From: Chryseobacterium oryctis
GTDB taxonomy: Bacteria; Bacteroidota; Bacteroidia; Flavobacteriales; Weeksellaceae
Length of the DNA: 64,000 bases
Assembly (NCBI RefSeq): GCF_025971925.1
Contig: NZ_JAPDHV010000001.1
Location: 1 to 64,000 of the forward strand
Direction of reading: 5' to 3'
This document shows, piece after piece, positions 44,996 to 53,441 of the stretch. Under the pieces are notes generated by a model, which saw only the letters and a program-made list of their open reading frames with translations, was not told the origin of the DNA and ran no database searches. Position numbers and translations under genes: made by a program. The first letter of the stretch is position 1. Every line of letters starts with the position of its first letter.

Positions 44996-45132
44996 TTAAA
45001 TTATTATACAACTAATATAATAAATTGTTTTTAAATTGCAAATAAAATGTAATTAAACGTAAAATAAAATCATTTTCACTTATTTGAATGATTGAGGAAA
45101 TTGAATGGAAAAATAACTGTTTCAAAAATATA

Positions 45133-45882
45133 TTAACGTTGATCTTTTTTGTTTTTAAGATCAGCTATTTTCCATAATTCATAATTTAGTTTATACATAA
45201 TTTTGAATGTCTCGCAAAATTTTTTGACTACCAAGGTAAAATCCTCATCAAATTTCGCAACTACTTTAAATTCTCCCACACTATCAGAGGTATAACTTGA
45301 ATTTGTTTCTGTTTGATCGAATATGTATTTACGCATAATTCTATAAACCATACTTTTATTTGTTTTAAAGAGATCAGGAAACTCCCTTCTTCTTTCATCA
45401 CGGACAAACTCATATTCACTATATTCAAATCCTTCAAAATCTGATAATTTTAGTAACAGTTTCCAATAGTTATCGTCCATATACCGCAAGTTCTCATTAA
45501 ATCTCAAATCCGTTGACAGATATAGACCATTATAATCAAGCCCTAACTTATAATCACAGTTTGTTTTGATAGCTTTGATTATCAACTCCGGCCCACAGAC
45601 ATTCTGATAATAATTATCATAATCCCACCGATCTTTAAAATTTCCATAGGATAAACATTCTTCAAATATTTTAGAAAATGCATTAACACAATCTATAGTT
45701 GTTTGATACTGCTCTTCAAAATTATCAGATTTATTATCTGAGTATCGTAAATCCAAATAGTTATTGATTGAAGTAATTAATGAATTGTAATCCTTTTCTT
45801 TACTTTTCATATTTTGTTGTATGATGTTTAGATGGATAAAATAATGACTTAATATACTACTACGGTAATTTATTTTTTCCAA
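45133..45882 (-). CDS. Accessory protein at the end of the ABC-3C operon
   Basis: A 249-residue soluble, Asp/Tyr-rich protein with no recognised domain. It starts inside the 3' end of the DUF3732 ATPase gene (13-bp overlap), so it belongs to the same leftward operon. It may be an operon-specific effector or accessory protein. The long N-terminal part up to MKSKEKDYN may include a false extension of 24 residues. Confidence 0.55.
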   Translation of the reverse strand: MEKINYRSSILSHYFIHLNIIQQNMKSKEKDYNSLITSINNYLDLRYSDNKSDNFEEQYQTTIDCVNAFSKIFEECLSYGNFKDRWDYDNYYQNVCGPELIIKAIKTNCDYKLGLDYNGLYLSTDLRFNENLRYMDDNYWKLLLKLSDFEGFEYSEYEFVRDERRREFPDLFKTNKSMVYRIMRKYIFDQTETNSSYTSDSVGEFKVVAKFDEDFTLVVKKFCETFKIMYKLNYELWKIADLKNKKDQR

Positions 45883-47792
45883 TCATCGGGAATTAGTTTA
45901 AGCCCATCTCGCCATATTTCTGTAACAGCACCTTGAAATCTGTCGTTTTTTAAATATGCGTGGTCGGTAATTATTACCTGTAAATTTGGAGTTAACGATT
46001 CTACAACATCAAAAATAAAGTCAAACATTTTATTTACAGCAACTTCGTCTGAACTTATCTCTACTACATTATCTGTTTTTTCAGGTGGATAATATACTTG
46101 AGTAGGCTGATCAATAACTATAAAACGTGGAACAGGTCTATTGTTTTGTATAAAATGCTGATGTAAAGCAAATATAATCAGTAAATGATAGGCAACCCAA
46201 TTTGCACCACTCCCAATTTGTGGAAGAGCAATAGGTTTTGTATAGGTATCTATAAACATAGTAAGCCGGCCAAGATCGAAACGGATAGGAGTATCCTCAT
46301 ATTCCACATCTAAACTTTCAACCCATTTACTCATTTGCAGATTGATTTTATTTAGTATAGAAAGGAGTTTTTCTTTTTCATTTTGACTATCAATTGAATT
46401 TTCCAGTTCAGAAATATTGGATTTTAGATTTTCAATTTTTGAATCAATATCTTCTACTTCATTATCTAATTCAAGGCTTTCCAAAAATAAGCTGACTCTT
46501 CCAATAATTTTCCCTCTTCTTATATTTAAATCCCGAATTGTTCTTGCTTTTTCGTTTTCAATGTATAGTGCGGTTATACTTTTTTCAACTTTTTTTAATT
46601 CAGACTCTATTGAATGGAACTGAGTGTTGACAGAATCAATATAAGATTGTATTCTTGGACTTTCTGCTTTTGTAAATTTTAAATCATCTTGTATGTTCCG
46701 TAAGGATTTACTAATATTTTCTACAGAAGGAATAGGTATATCCAATACGTTATCACATAACGGACATTTTGTATAGTCTGCATTTATATTATCATAAAGC
46801 CCAATTGACTCAAGTCTTATTTCTTGCTGCTTTGCTTCAGTTGAGTATCCAAAAGAGTTCTTTAGGTAATCTGTAGCCGCTTTTTGGTTATCAGAAATTT
46901 TCCCTAATTCTATTTTTAGCTCATTTCTTTTATCTATAAGTTCTTTTAAAGCAGAATTTTCAGCTTTGACTTCCAAAGGCTGATATTCCCAATTTGATAT
47001 GATTTCTAAATACTTATATGCATCATCTTCGCTATTGGGATTTATATTCTTATCTAAAATTCCGATTTCTTTTGCTTCATTGATGAGAGAATATGCCTGG
47101 CTTACTCCTTCTGATTTTATTTTTTCAGACTCTCTTTTTTCTCTATTAAGCCTATTAAGTTGTTTTTTTAATTGAGTGATTTCACTCTCTATTAGTAAAG
47201 AATCCTCATTAATTGCCCCTAAAAAATAAGGCATAGTATCTTTTATGGATTGTGGAACGAATTCTTTATTTTGATTGTAAAAGAGCTGATATGGATCAGC
47301 AACGAGATATTGAGGTTGATAGCAATAAAATCTGGAATGTTTAAAATTTGCTTTTAAAGGTTCTCTGGTTAAGGAATCCGGGATATGTAGATTTTCAGAT
47401 ATTCCTATCTTTCTTGTTAAAAACTCTTTTAATGTATCGATATTAATATTGGAATTTATTTCCTCCATATCTGGAATGTTGTCTCCGATATTTCGTGTTA
47501 AGCAAACTGTTGTTGCTGCCAAGATTCCTTTTATGTTAGGGTTTTCCCGAGCAATGAACACTGTTTCCCCATCCTCGAAAGACACAATAATCGAAAAATA
47601 AGAAACTGTATCACGGATAATTCCTTCAGGGATATCACATCCCGTTGAAGCAAGACAATAGTTTATTATTTCAATTAATGCTGATTTTCCCGATTTTGAT
47701 TCTCCGGTAATTATATTTACTCTCCCCAAATTAAAAGGAAGAATTCTTTTTTCGCCTGTGCGACTGTAAAGTATAATTTTATTTATTTGCAT
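45870..47792 (-). CDS. DUF3732 SMC/Rad50-like ATPase of an ABC-3C defence system
   Basis: A 640-residue ATPase. Walker A is ITGESKSGKSALIEI near residue 30, the middle is coiled coil (about 200-260 and 350-470) with a CPLC zinc-hook-like motif near 342, and the C-terminus has an ABC Walker B block (PRFIVIDQPTQVYYP) and a His switch (VIITDHAY). This is the DUF3732 ABC/SMC-like ATPase of three-component (ABC-3C) systems. It starts 3 bp after the middle-component gene. It would couple ATP use to a nucleic-acid or phage signal. Confidence 0.85.
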   Translation of the reverse strand: MQINKIILYSRTGEKRILPFNLGRVNIITGESKSGKSALIEIINYCLASTGCDIPEGIIRDTVSYFSIIVSFEDGETVFIARENPNIKGILAATTVCLTRNIGDNIPDMEEINSNINIDTLKEFLTRKIGISENLHIPDSLTREPLKANFKHSRFYCYQPQYLVADPYQLFYNQNKEFVPQSIKDTMPYFLGAINEDSLLIESEITQLKKQLNRLNREKRESEKIKSEGVSQAYSLINEAKEIGILDKNINPNSEDDAYKYLEIISNWEYQPLEVKAENSALKELIDKRNELKIELGKISDNQKAATDYLKNSFGYSTEAKQQEIRLESIGLYDNINADYTKCPLCDNVLDIPIPSVENISKSLRNIQDDLKFTKAESPRIQSYIDSVNTQFHSIESELKKVEKSITALYIENEKARTIRDLNIRRGKIIGRVSLFLESLELDNEVEDIDSKIENLKSNISELENSIDSQNEKEKLLSILNKINLQMSKWVESLDVEYEDTPIRFDLGRLTMFIDTYTKPIALPQIGSGANWVAYHLLIIFALHQHFIQNNRPVPRFIVIDQPTQVYYPPEKTDNVVEISSDEVAVNKMFDFIFDVVESLTPNLQVIITDHAYLKNDRFQGAVTEIWRDGLKLIPDDWKK

Positions 47793-47795
47793 AGC

Positions 47796-48296
47796 TTATG
47801 GCGTTATTCTAAGGAAAGAATATATGGATTTAACATCATTGGTAAAAGATAACCATTTCCCCAACATTTCCGCTTTTTTCAAAATTTGATTGTACTCATC
47901 ATAATCATCATTTTGATAATATTTAACTCGATCCAAGCTGGGTTCTATTTCTCCATTTTCTAATAGTGTTAATTTTTGATGTGCCATAGAAAAGCTTATT
48001 GCCTCTTTTGTATATTTTACCATACTTTTAGCTCTGGCAGAAAAATCAAAAAATAAATCGTCATTCTGCTCCACCCAAACAAAAAAATAAGTTCTTACTG
48101 AGCGAGGGAGCCTTTCTCGCGTATTTTTATGTAATAATATTGGCAAGACGATAAATGCGAATGCAAAAGGAAATTTTGTATTTGTATGTTTATTATACTC
48201 CTTTGCTACAGCTCTAATTATTTCCCCACAAAATGCCGGGTTAAAGAGGTTTGCAACAATTGTATTTCTTTCTGCCCAAAGTATATTATTGTTCAT
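47796..48296 (-). CDS. ABC-3C middle component
   Basis: A 166-residue protein with the pattern of three-component ABC system middle components: NLFNPAFCGEIIRAVAKEY, FAFAFIVLPILLHKNTRERLP and SMVKYTKEAISFSMAHQ. This is a helical bridging subunit found between the sensor/effector gene and the DUF3732 ATPase gene, as here. Its ATG overlaps the TGA stop of the preceding gene (ATGA), so TGA is a true stop in this operon. Confidence 0.82.
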   Translation of the reverse strand: MNNNILWAERNTIVANLFNPAFCGEIIRAVAKEYNKHTNTKFPFAFAFIVLPILLHKNTRERLPRSVRTYFFVWVEQNDDLFFDFSARAKSMVKYTKEAISFSMAHQKLTLLENGEIEPSLDRVKYYQNDDYDEYNQILKKAEMLGKWLSFTNDVKSIYSFLRITP

Positions 48297-49483
48297 AATT
48301 CATTTTTAAAATTTGGATGCCAGCCTATTTTTTTGGAGTCTGCCAAAATCTGGTAACTTCCCCGGGTTAAAAAGTCTTCATTAAATTTTTCCCGGATTTT
48401 TATTTGTGGGCAAGTTTTGGCAAATTGCTCAATATAAAAATTTTTACCAAGATCTTTTAACTCGTCACTACCTTTACCATCGGCCTCATCACTCATTATA
48501 TCAAATATATTTTTCCAATAATCCTTTAGTCTCTTGTCGTACTCCTCTTCTTCATCAGGGTTAAGCAATTGTAATCTTAACCATTTTGATCTTTGTTCAA
48601 ATGCTCTCCTGAAATCACTAATAGCTCTTTTAACAGTTCTTGAATTTATGCTTATTGAGATTAATTCCAGTTGTTTTAAAAAGTTTTTTTCTTTAAGGTT
48701 TTCTACCTCATCATCGGTTATTTCCATTTGATCCGGAAAATGATTGGGCAGATTATCAGCTTTAAAAGAGTCTCCGATATTGACGATTTTCAGTTGTAAT
48801 TCCTCAGACGGAATAGATTCTATTCTCCCTACTAAATTTTCAATGGCTTTTTTGAACCACCAACCATCTAATATCTCCAAAAAAGCATCCAAATAATCTG
48901 GATAAGTAGAAAAAATAAGCTGCTTTTTTATTTTGGAATCAATTTCTGAAATATCAATAGAGTTGTCTATAATTCTTATATTTTGAACTAATTTTTTCTT
49001 GTTGTCAACACTTAATTGAGAATATGCTTCATAAGCCTTTCTGTTAGTATCATTTGTTGAGTTCAACGCAATAATATCCAATTTATCGATAATCTCTTGA
49101 GTTTCTGAATCTTTAAAATTATTGTCTTTTAACTTATATAAAATACTTGTGTCCGGAACCGCTTCTGTTGTAATTAAATTGAAAATAGTGTGGTCGACAT
49201 TTACTGTTCCGTTAGATATATGTTCACTCCAAATTCTTATTGTTTTCCAAAAATCAACACTTGAATCTGTTAGGTTTGCTTTATTCTTAATATGAAGTTT
49301 CGTTTGATATAGATTTACAGAGTTTATATCTTCTATATCAACATCATCAAGATGCTCAATGCGTATTTTGGGATTTTCTAAATTTTTTGCATTTGTCAGC
49401 AACAGTAATAATGCATATTTAACTTGATAAAAGTAACCTAAAGAGGGCTCCTTTGCGGAAAAATCAGTTTGGGAAACAGCCAT
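48293..49483 (-). CDS. ABC-3C system effector/sensor component
   Basis: A 396-residue protein, first gene of the leftward ABC-3C operon. The N-terminus (SLGYFYQVKYALLLLL, IEHLDDVDIEDINSVNLYQTKLH) resembles the dsDNA-nuclease/DUF4297-like or other N-terminal domains of ABC-3C systems, with an E-x-D...Q-x-K-like pattern. The C-terminal half (DKRLKDYWKNIFDIM, then a final LTRGSYQILADSKKIGWHPNF) matches ABC-3C C-terminal domains. It is probably the effector or sensor. Stop TGA overlaps the next start. Confidence 0.7.
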   Translation of the reverse strand: MAVSQTDFSAKEPSLGYFYQVKYALLLLLTNAKNLENPKIRIEHLDDVDIEDINSVNLYQTKLHIKNKANLTDSSVDFWKTIRIWSEHISNGTVNVDHTIFNLITTEAVPDTSILYKLKDNNFKDSETQEIIDKLDIIALNSTNDTNRKAYEAYSQLSVDNKKKLVQNIRIIDNSIDISEIDSKIKKQLIFSTYPDYLDAFLEILDGWWFKKAIENLVGRIESIPSEELQLKIVNIGDSFKADNLPNHFPDQMEITDDEVENLKEKNFLKQLELISISINSRTVKRAISDFRRAFEQRSKWLRLQLLNPDEEEEYDKRLKDYWKNIFDIMSDEADGKGSDELKDLGKNFYIEQFAKTCPQIKIREKFNEDFLTRGSYQILADSKKIGWHPNFKNEL

Positions 49484-49707
49484 ATCCTATTTTCATATTT
49501 ATGTTATAATGTGATTGGGGATAAAAATTTTCCTAATTTACAAAAAAAATAAACTATGTAAACGCATAACTATTTAGTAATCTGATTTTTTGGATGTCAT
49601 AATTTTCTAATAAAGCAAAATAGGTCTGCATTTAAAAAGCAATATTATCTCCCTTAAAAGAATTAATTATTAGAACAGGATAGACTTTTTTCTATCATTT
49701 TAAACCA

Positions 49708-49737
49708 CAAAATGTTGTACCTATGTTGTACCCAAAA
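49708..49737. repeat. Right 30-bp direct repeat of the element (candidate attR)
   Basis: Identical to 2144-2173. The 224-bp stretch before it (49484-49707) shows no gene and is AT-rich, the edge of the element. The backbone-like tRNA terminator starts 14 bp to the right. Confidence 0.7.
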
Positions 49738-49751
49738 TTTAAGCATAAAAA

Positions 49752-49773
49752 AACTCTCTTTTTCAAGAGAGTT
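49752..49773 (-). terminator. Terminator downstream of the tRNA-Met remnant
   Basis: AACTCTCTT/AAGAGAGTT hairpin with a T-run in the leftward direction, 28 bp past the 3' end of the tRNA-Met half. It is a normal terminator for a leftward tRNA transcript, which suggests this flank is the original tRNA locus. Confidence 0.75.
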
Positions 49774-49801
49774 AAATACTGATTATCAGCTTGTTATTCG
49801 T

Positions 49802-49842
49802 AGCGAAGACGGGAATTGAACCCGTGACCTCAGGGTCATGAA
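49802..49842 (-). pseudogene. 3' half of a tRNA-Met (CAT) gene
   Basis: Read on the minus strand this has the anticodon loop TTCATGA, stem CCCTG, variable AGGTC, T-arm ACGGG-TTCAATT-CCCGT and acceptor strand CTTCGCT: a tRNA-Met from the anticodon loop to the 3' end. The 5' half (acceptor, D-arm and anticodon 5' stem) is missing; the sequence breaks exactly after the anticodon loop. This is how the duplicated part of a tRNA attachment site looks after a tyrosine recombinase crosses over in the anticodon loop. No intact tRNA-Met was found in the window. Confidence 0.8.
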
Positions 49843-50341
49843 ACCTTTCTTAACTTATATCCTAGTTTTTTTAGGAATATTAGCTTCAGCTCAGGAAAAT
49901 TACATACAAATAAACGGAAGTACTAATGTTAATAATTTTAAATGCGTCAACAAAACCTTCAAATCTACTATAGGAACTCATATTATTGCCGAAAAACAAT
50001 TACCAAGTTTAGCATTGAAAGTTGAAGATTTCGACTGCAAAAACAAAATAATGACATCTGACTTTCAAAAAACATTATTAGCAGAAAAATATCCATACCT
50101 GAATATAAAATTTCTTTCTATCGATAAAAACGACACAGTTTACAATGCTAAAATAGAAGTAAAAATGATAGACAAAAGCAAAACATACAACGTTGCATTC
50201 TGTCTGGAAAACGGAAAACTTATAGGAAAAAGAACAGTAAAATTCAGTGATTTCAACATCAAAACCCCAAAGAAAATGGGCGGGATGATTGTTGTGAAAG
50301 ATGACCTCAACCTAGAATTTGCACTTTCTGCTAATTTGTAA
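49838..50341 (+). CDS. YceI-like secreted protein starting inside the tRNA remnant
   Basis: A 167-residue protein with a signal peptide (1-18, ILASAQ) and a YceI-like beta pattern (YIQINGSTNVNNFKC, FLSIDKNDTVYNAKIEVKM, GKRTVKFSDFNIKTP). Its ATG is the reverse complement of the tRNA-Met anticodon CAT in the overlapping tRNA half, so the start codon was contributed by the tRNA sequence at the recombination point. The next in-frame ATG is far inside, so there is no alternative start that keeps the signal peptide. Function and ligand unknown. Confidence 0.7.
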   Translation: MKPFLTYILVFLGILASAQENYIQINGSTNVNNFKCVNKTFKSTIGTHIIAEKQLPSLALKVEDFDCKNKIMTSDFQKTLLAEKYPYLNIKFLSIDKNDTVYNAKIEVKMIDKSKTYNVAFCLENGKLIGKRTVKFSDFNIKTPKKMGGMIVVKDDLNLEFALSANL

Positions 50342-50364
50342 AATTCAGGAAAAAAATATTGTTA

Positions 50365-50880
50365 TTATTGTTTAATTATTCTTTTCAAACTAAAAACAAG
50401 ATTATCAGGAAAAACTTCATCAGCTCTACCCCCTTCCAAAACAAAATGATTTTTTAGAAGAAGACTTTTTGAATTTTCATTAAACTTATTGGTAAAGGCA
50501 AAAACTTCCTGTAGATACAATATATTAAACCCATAATTTAAAACAGCTTTCAGAGCTTCAGACATAATCCCCTTTCTATGATAATCAGGTAATAATTCAT
50601 AACCTACCTCTGCGGTTTTTCTATCTTGTGAAAAATTCCAAAGGCAGATTGTCCCTATTATATTAGTTTGATTTTTATGAGAAATTCCCCAGAAAACAAT
50701 TTCGTTATTTTGCGTCCGTCTTTTTATATTTAAAATAAATTCAAGCGCATCGTAATTGGTTTTTGGTGAATTTCTTTTTACATATTGATTGACGATTTCA
50801 TTACTTCTAATCCGTAAAATATCATCAACATGACTTTCGTTGATTTCCTTCAATACTAATCGTTCAGTTTCCAATTTCAT
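50365..50880 (-). CDS. GNAT-family N-acetyltransferase (RimJ-like)
   Basis: A 171-residue protein of the RimJ/RimL type: TERLVLKEINESHVDDILRI at the start, IIGTICLWNFS then AEVGYELLPDYHRKGIMSEAL (acetyl-CoA binding motif A) and FAFTNKFNENSKSLLLKNHF (motif B). It would acetylate a protein N-terminus or a small amine; the substrate is not predictable. Convergent with the YceI-like gene. Confidence 0.85.
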   Translation of the reverse strand: MKLETERLVLKEINESHVDDILRIRSNEIVNQYVKRNSPKTNYDALEFILNIKRRTQNNEIVFWGISHKNQTNIIGTICLWNFSQDRKTAEVGYELLPDYHRKGIMSEALKAVLNYGFNILYLQEVFAFTNKFNENSKSLLLKNHFVLEGGRADEVFPDNLVFSLKRIIKQ

Positions 50881-51000
50881 ATTTCAAATCTAATAAAACT
50901 GAACTACAAAATTTCCAATAGTTTTATTTTCTTTTTAGGCTTTTGTAGTAAAATAAAATGTAAACAAATGCATTTTCAAATGACATTCACATTTTCTCAC

Positions 51001-51008
51001 TAAATTTG
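51001..51008 (+). promoter_or_regulatory. Bacteroidetes -7 box (TAAATTTG) before mutS2
   Basis: Matches TANNTTTG and lies only 4 bp upstream of the GTG start at 51013, so the transcript would be nearly leaderless. No clear -33 box is seen. Confidence 0.55.
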
Positions 51009-51012
51009 CAAT

Positions 51013-53160
51013 GTGTATATAAATAAAGAAGATTTAAACGAATTAGAATTTCCGCAATTGCTCGCGGAAATTTCTCCTTTTGCTTATTCTCCGAAAACGA
51101 GAGAAAAAATCCTTCAACTTCGTCCTATGGAAATTGACGAGGCAGAACTTTCTTTGAAAAAAACTTCAGAATATTTATCGAGTTTTGAAAGTTCAAATGC
51201 AATTCCTTTTGATGAATATGAAGATATTGAAAGTGAATTAAAATTAATGCTGATTGAAAATTATCGCCTTGAAAACACAGCATTCATTAAAATAAAAACC
51301 TTAACAGAACAAATAGGAAAACTTCAAAAGTTCTTCCCAACCATGCCGGAAACCTTCCCGACTTTATTGGAAGATACTTCTGTTTTGGAATTCAAAAAAG
51401 AAATTATTGATAAAGTAGACAAGGTTTTCAATCGTTTTGGCGAAGTAAAAAGTGAAGCCTCCCCTATTTTAAAAGATTTGAGGGCTGAAATTCAGGTTGC
51501 GAAAAAAGCAATTCAAGAAAATTTCAACCGGGCTTTATTCAATTACGGACAAAGTGATTTCTTAGATGATATCCGTGAAACGATAATTGATGACCAAAGA
51601 GTTTTAGCCGTAAAATCAGGTTTCAAAAAGAGAGTTCCGGGAAGAGTTTTAGGACTTTCAAAAACAGGTTCTATCACCTATATTCAGCCGGATAGTGTTA
51701 TTAAACATTATTTTAAACTCAAAGAAAGCGAAGAAGAAGAGAAAAAGGAAATTGATAAAATCCTGAGAAAACTAACTGCTGAATTAGCAGAATTCCAACC
51801 TCAGCTTTGGAGATATCAGAAGTACATTTTCGACCTTGATTTAACAAGAGCAAAAGCCAAATTTGCTGAATTAATAAATGGAGTTTTACCGAAAATCAAC
51901 CGTCATAAAACATTAAGACTAAAAGATGCTTTTCACCCTTTACTTTTTTTAAGAAATAAAGCTGAAAACAAAACTATTTTTCCTCAAACCCTGACTTTAA
52001 CAGATCACAACAGAATTATCTGTATTTCAGGTCCGAATGCAGGAGGAAAATCTATCACGCTGAAAACTGTCGGATTACTTCAATTGATGATTCAAAGCGG
52101 AATCTTAGTTCCAGTTCATCCAAAATCTGAAATGTTTTTCTTCGATAAAATCATGACAGATATTGGCGACAATCAATCCATCGAAAATCACCTTTCAACC
52201 TATTCATCAAGGTTAAAGAAAATGTCCGGAATCATTCGTGAGGCAGATTCAGAAACATTATTGCTTATTGATGAATTCGGAACGGGTTCTGACCCTGAAT
52301 TGGGAGGAGCTTTAGCTGAAAGTTTTTTGGAGTTTTTCTACGATAAAAAGAGTTTTGCCATTATTACTACGCATTATACTAACATCAAATTAGTGGTTGA
52401 ACAACTTCCCAATGCGCAAAATGCAGCAATGCTTTTCAATGAAGAGACGCTAGAACCAATGTATAAATTGGAAGTCGGACAAGCGGGAAGTTCATTTACT
52501 TTTGAGGTTGCGGAAAAGAATAAAATCCCAAGATTTATCATTCATTCTGCAAAGAAAAAAGTGGAGCATGACATTGTAAATCTTGACAAAACCATTGTAA
52601 AACTTCAACAGGAAAAATACGAAGTTGAAAAGCTAAAATCCGACCTTGTTGAAAGAAAAGAATCGGTTGAGGACAAGCGCGACAACCTTCAGAAACTAAA
52701 TGAGCAACTTCAGCAAAAATTATTCAATTTCCAAAAATTATATGAAGAAGAACACCGAAAATTGCAATTCGGGAATAAGATTGAAGCCTTTATTGACAGT
52801 TATGTAAAAGGAAAATCCAGAAAAGATGTGGTAAGAGATTTTGTGAAAATTTTGGAGCAGGAAAAGTTCAGAAAAATTGGAGCAGATAAAGATGAAAGCA
52901 AACGTTTGCAGGTTATCAAAAGAAAAATCACTCAACAGCTGAAAAAGGAAGAAGTAATTGAAAAAATTACAGAAACCAACGAAAAACTGGAAGAAAAACG
53001 TAAAGAAGAACGCTCTCTTTGGATGAAAGTTGGGCAACGGGTTCGTATTTCAGGAAGTACAAGTGTTGGAACAATTGAAAAAATCTCCAAAAACAAAGTT
53101 ATCGTGAACTACGGAACATTTAAAACGACCATTAACGCTGATGAGTTGGAAAGAATCTAA
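51013..53160 (+). CDS. MutS2-like protein without Smr nuclease domain
   Basis: A 715-residue MutS family protein. The MutS ATPase core shows Walker A GPNAGGKSITLKTVG (about 340), Walker B LLLIDEFGTGSDPELGG (about 418) and the His switch TTHY. The clamp and coiled-coil segments (VEKLKSDLVERKESVEDKR) are present, and the C-terminus ends in a small beta domain (VGQRVRISGSTSVGTIEKI). There is no Smr endonuclease domain, which full MutS2 proteins (about 780 aa) carry. The likely role is in recombination control or ribosome rescue. The start is GTG at 51013; an upstream ATG is closed by a TAA. Confidence 0.88.
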   Translation: MYINKEDLNELEFPQLLAEISPFAYSPKTREKILQLRPMEIDEAELSLKKTSEYLSSFESSNAIPFDEYEDIESELKLMLIENYRLENTAFIKIKTLTEQIGKLQKFFPTMPETFPTLLEDTSVLEFKKEIIDKVDKVFNRFGEVKSEASPILKDLRAEIQVAKKAIQENFNRALFNYGQSDFLDDIRETIIDDQRVLAVKSGFKKRVPGRVLGLSKTGSITYIQPDSVIKHYFKLKESEEEEKKEIDKILRKLTAELAEFQPQLWRYQKYIFDLDLTRAKAKFAELINGVLPKINRHKTLRLKDAFHPLLFLRNKAENKTIFPQTLTLTDHNRIICISGPNAGGKSITLKTVGLLQLMIQSGILVPVHPKSEMFFFDKIMTDIGDNQSIENHLSTYSSRLKKMSGIIREADSETLLLIDEFGTGSDPELGGALAESFLEFFYDKKSFAIITTHYTNIKLVVEQLPNAQNAAMLFNEETLEPMYKLEVGQAGSSFTFEVAEKNKIPRFIIHSAKKKVEHDIVNLDKTIVKLQQEKYEVEKLKSDLVERKESVEDKRDNLQKLNEQLQQKLFNFQKLYEEEHRKLQFGNKIEAFIDSYVKGKSRKDVVRDFVKILEQEKFRKIGADKDESKRLQVIKRKITQQLKKEEVIEKITETNEKLEEKRKEERSLWMKVGQRVRISGSTSVGTIEKISKNKVIVNYGTFKTTINADELERI

Positions 53161-53162
53161 AA

Positions 53163-53441
53163 ATGATTAAAAGCATTAAAATATTATTCATTTTCTATAT
53201 AAAACTGCTTATTCCGGCAGTTTTATTTTCTTTAATCATAGCAGCAATGTCAGGATTAACACTGAAAAGTTTTGGTTTGTGTTTTCTTTTACTATTTCCT
53301 TTGCTCCATTATTTCATCTATGAATTGAGATTAAAAAATGAATATATTTTTTATGCAAACTTTGGATTTTCGAGGTTATTTCTTTGGATTTTAACCTTTT
53401 CCATCAGTCTAATTGTAAACTTCATCACAAGATTTTTATGA
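53163..53441 (+). CDS. Small membrane protein upstream of ABC ATPase
   Basis: A 92-residue protein with two to three hydrophobic helices (ILFIFYIKLLIPAVLFSLII, FGLCFLLLFPLLHYFIY, LFLWILTFSISLIVNF). It begins 2 bp after mutS2 and its TGA stop overlaps the ATG of the ABC ATPase gene (ATGA at 53438), so it is a coupled partner, possibly a membrane subunit. Function unknown. Confidence 0.65.
   Translation: MIKSIKILFIFYIKLLIPAVLFSLIIAAMSGLTLKSFGLCFLLLFPLLHYFIYELRLKNEYIFYANFGFSRLFLWILTFSISLIVNFITRFL

Larger units (their letters stand above)
2144..49737. mobile_element. Integrated mosaic mobile element (about 47.6 kb)
   Basis: The segment between the two copies of a 30-bp direct repeat. It starts with a tyrosine recombinase and carries plasmid-type replication and transfer genes, a toxin-antitoxin pair, methyltransferases, a Rhs cassette and several defence genes, whereas both flanks look like core chromosome. 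It probably grew by accretion: the iteron/Rep module suggests an integrated plasmid, and the T9SS/LytTR block at 33-42 kb looks like ordinary flavobacterial cargo. Exact ends are inferred from the repeat. The tRNA-Met half at 49802 just outside the right repeat may mark a second, older integration event. Confidence 0.65.

Noticed and set aside
49802..49842. tRNA-Met half as the att core of the present element
   Set aside because: No matching tRNA part at the left end, and the orientation would put the element on the right side of the fragment.
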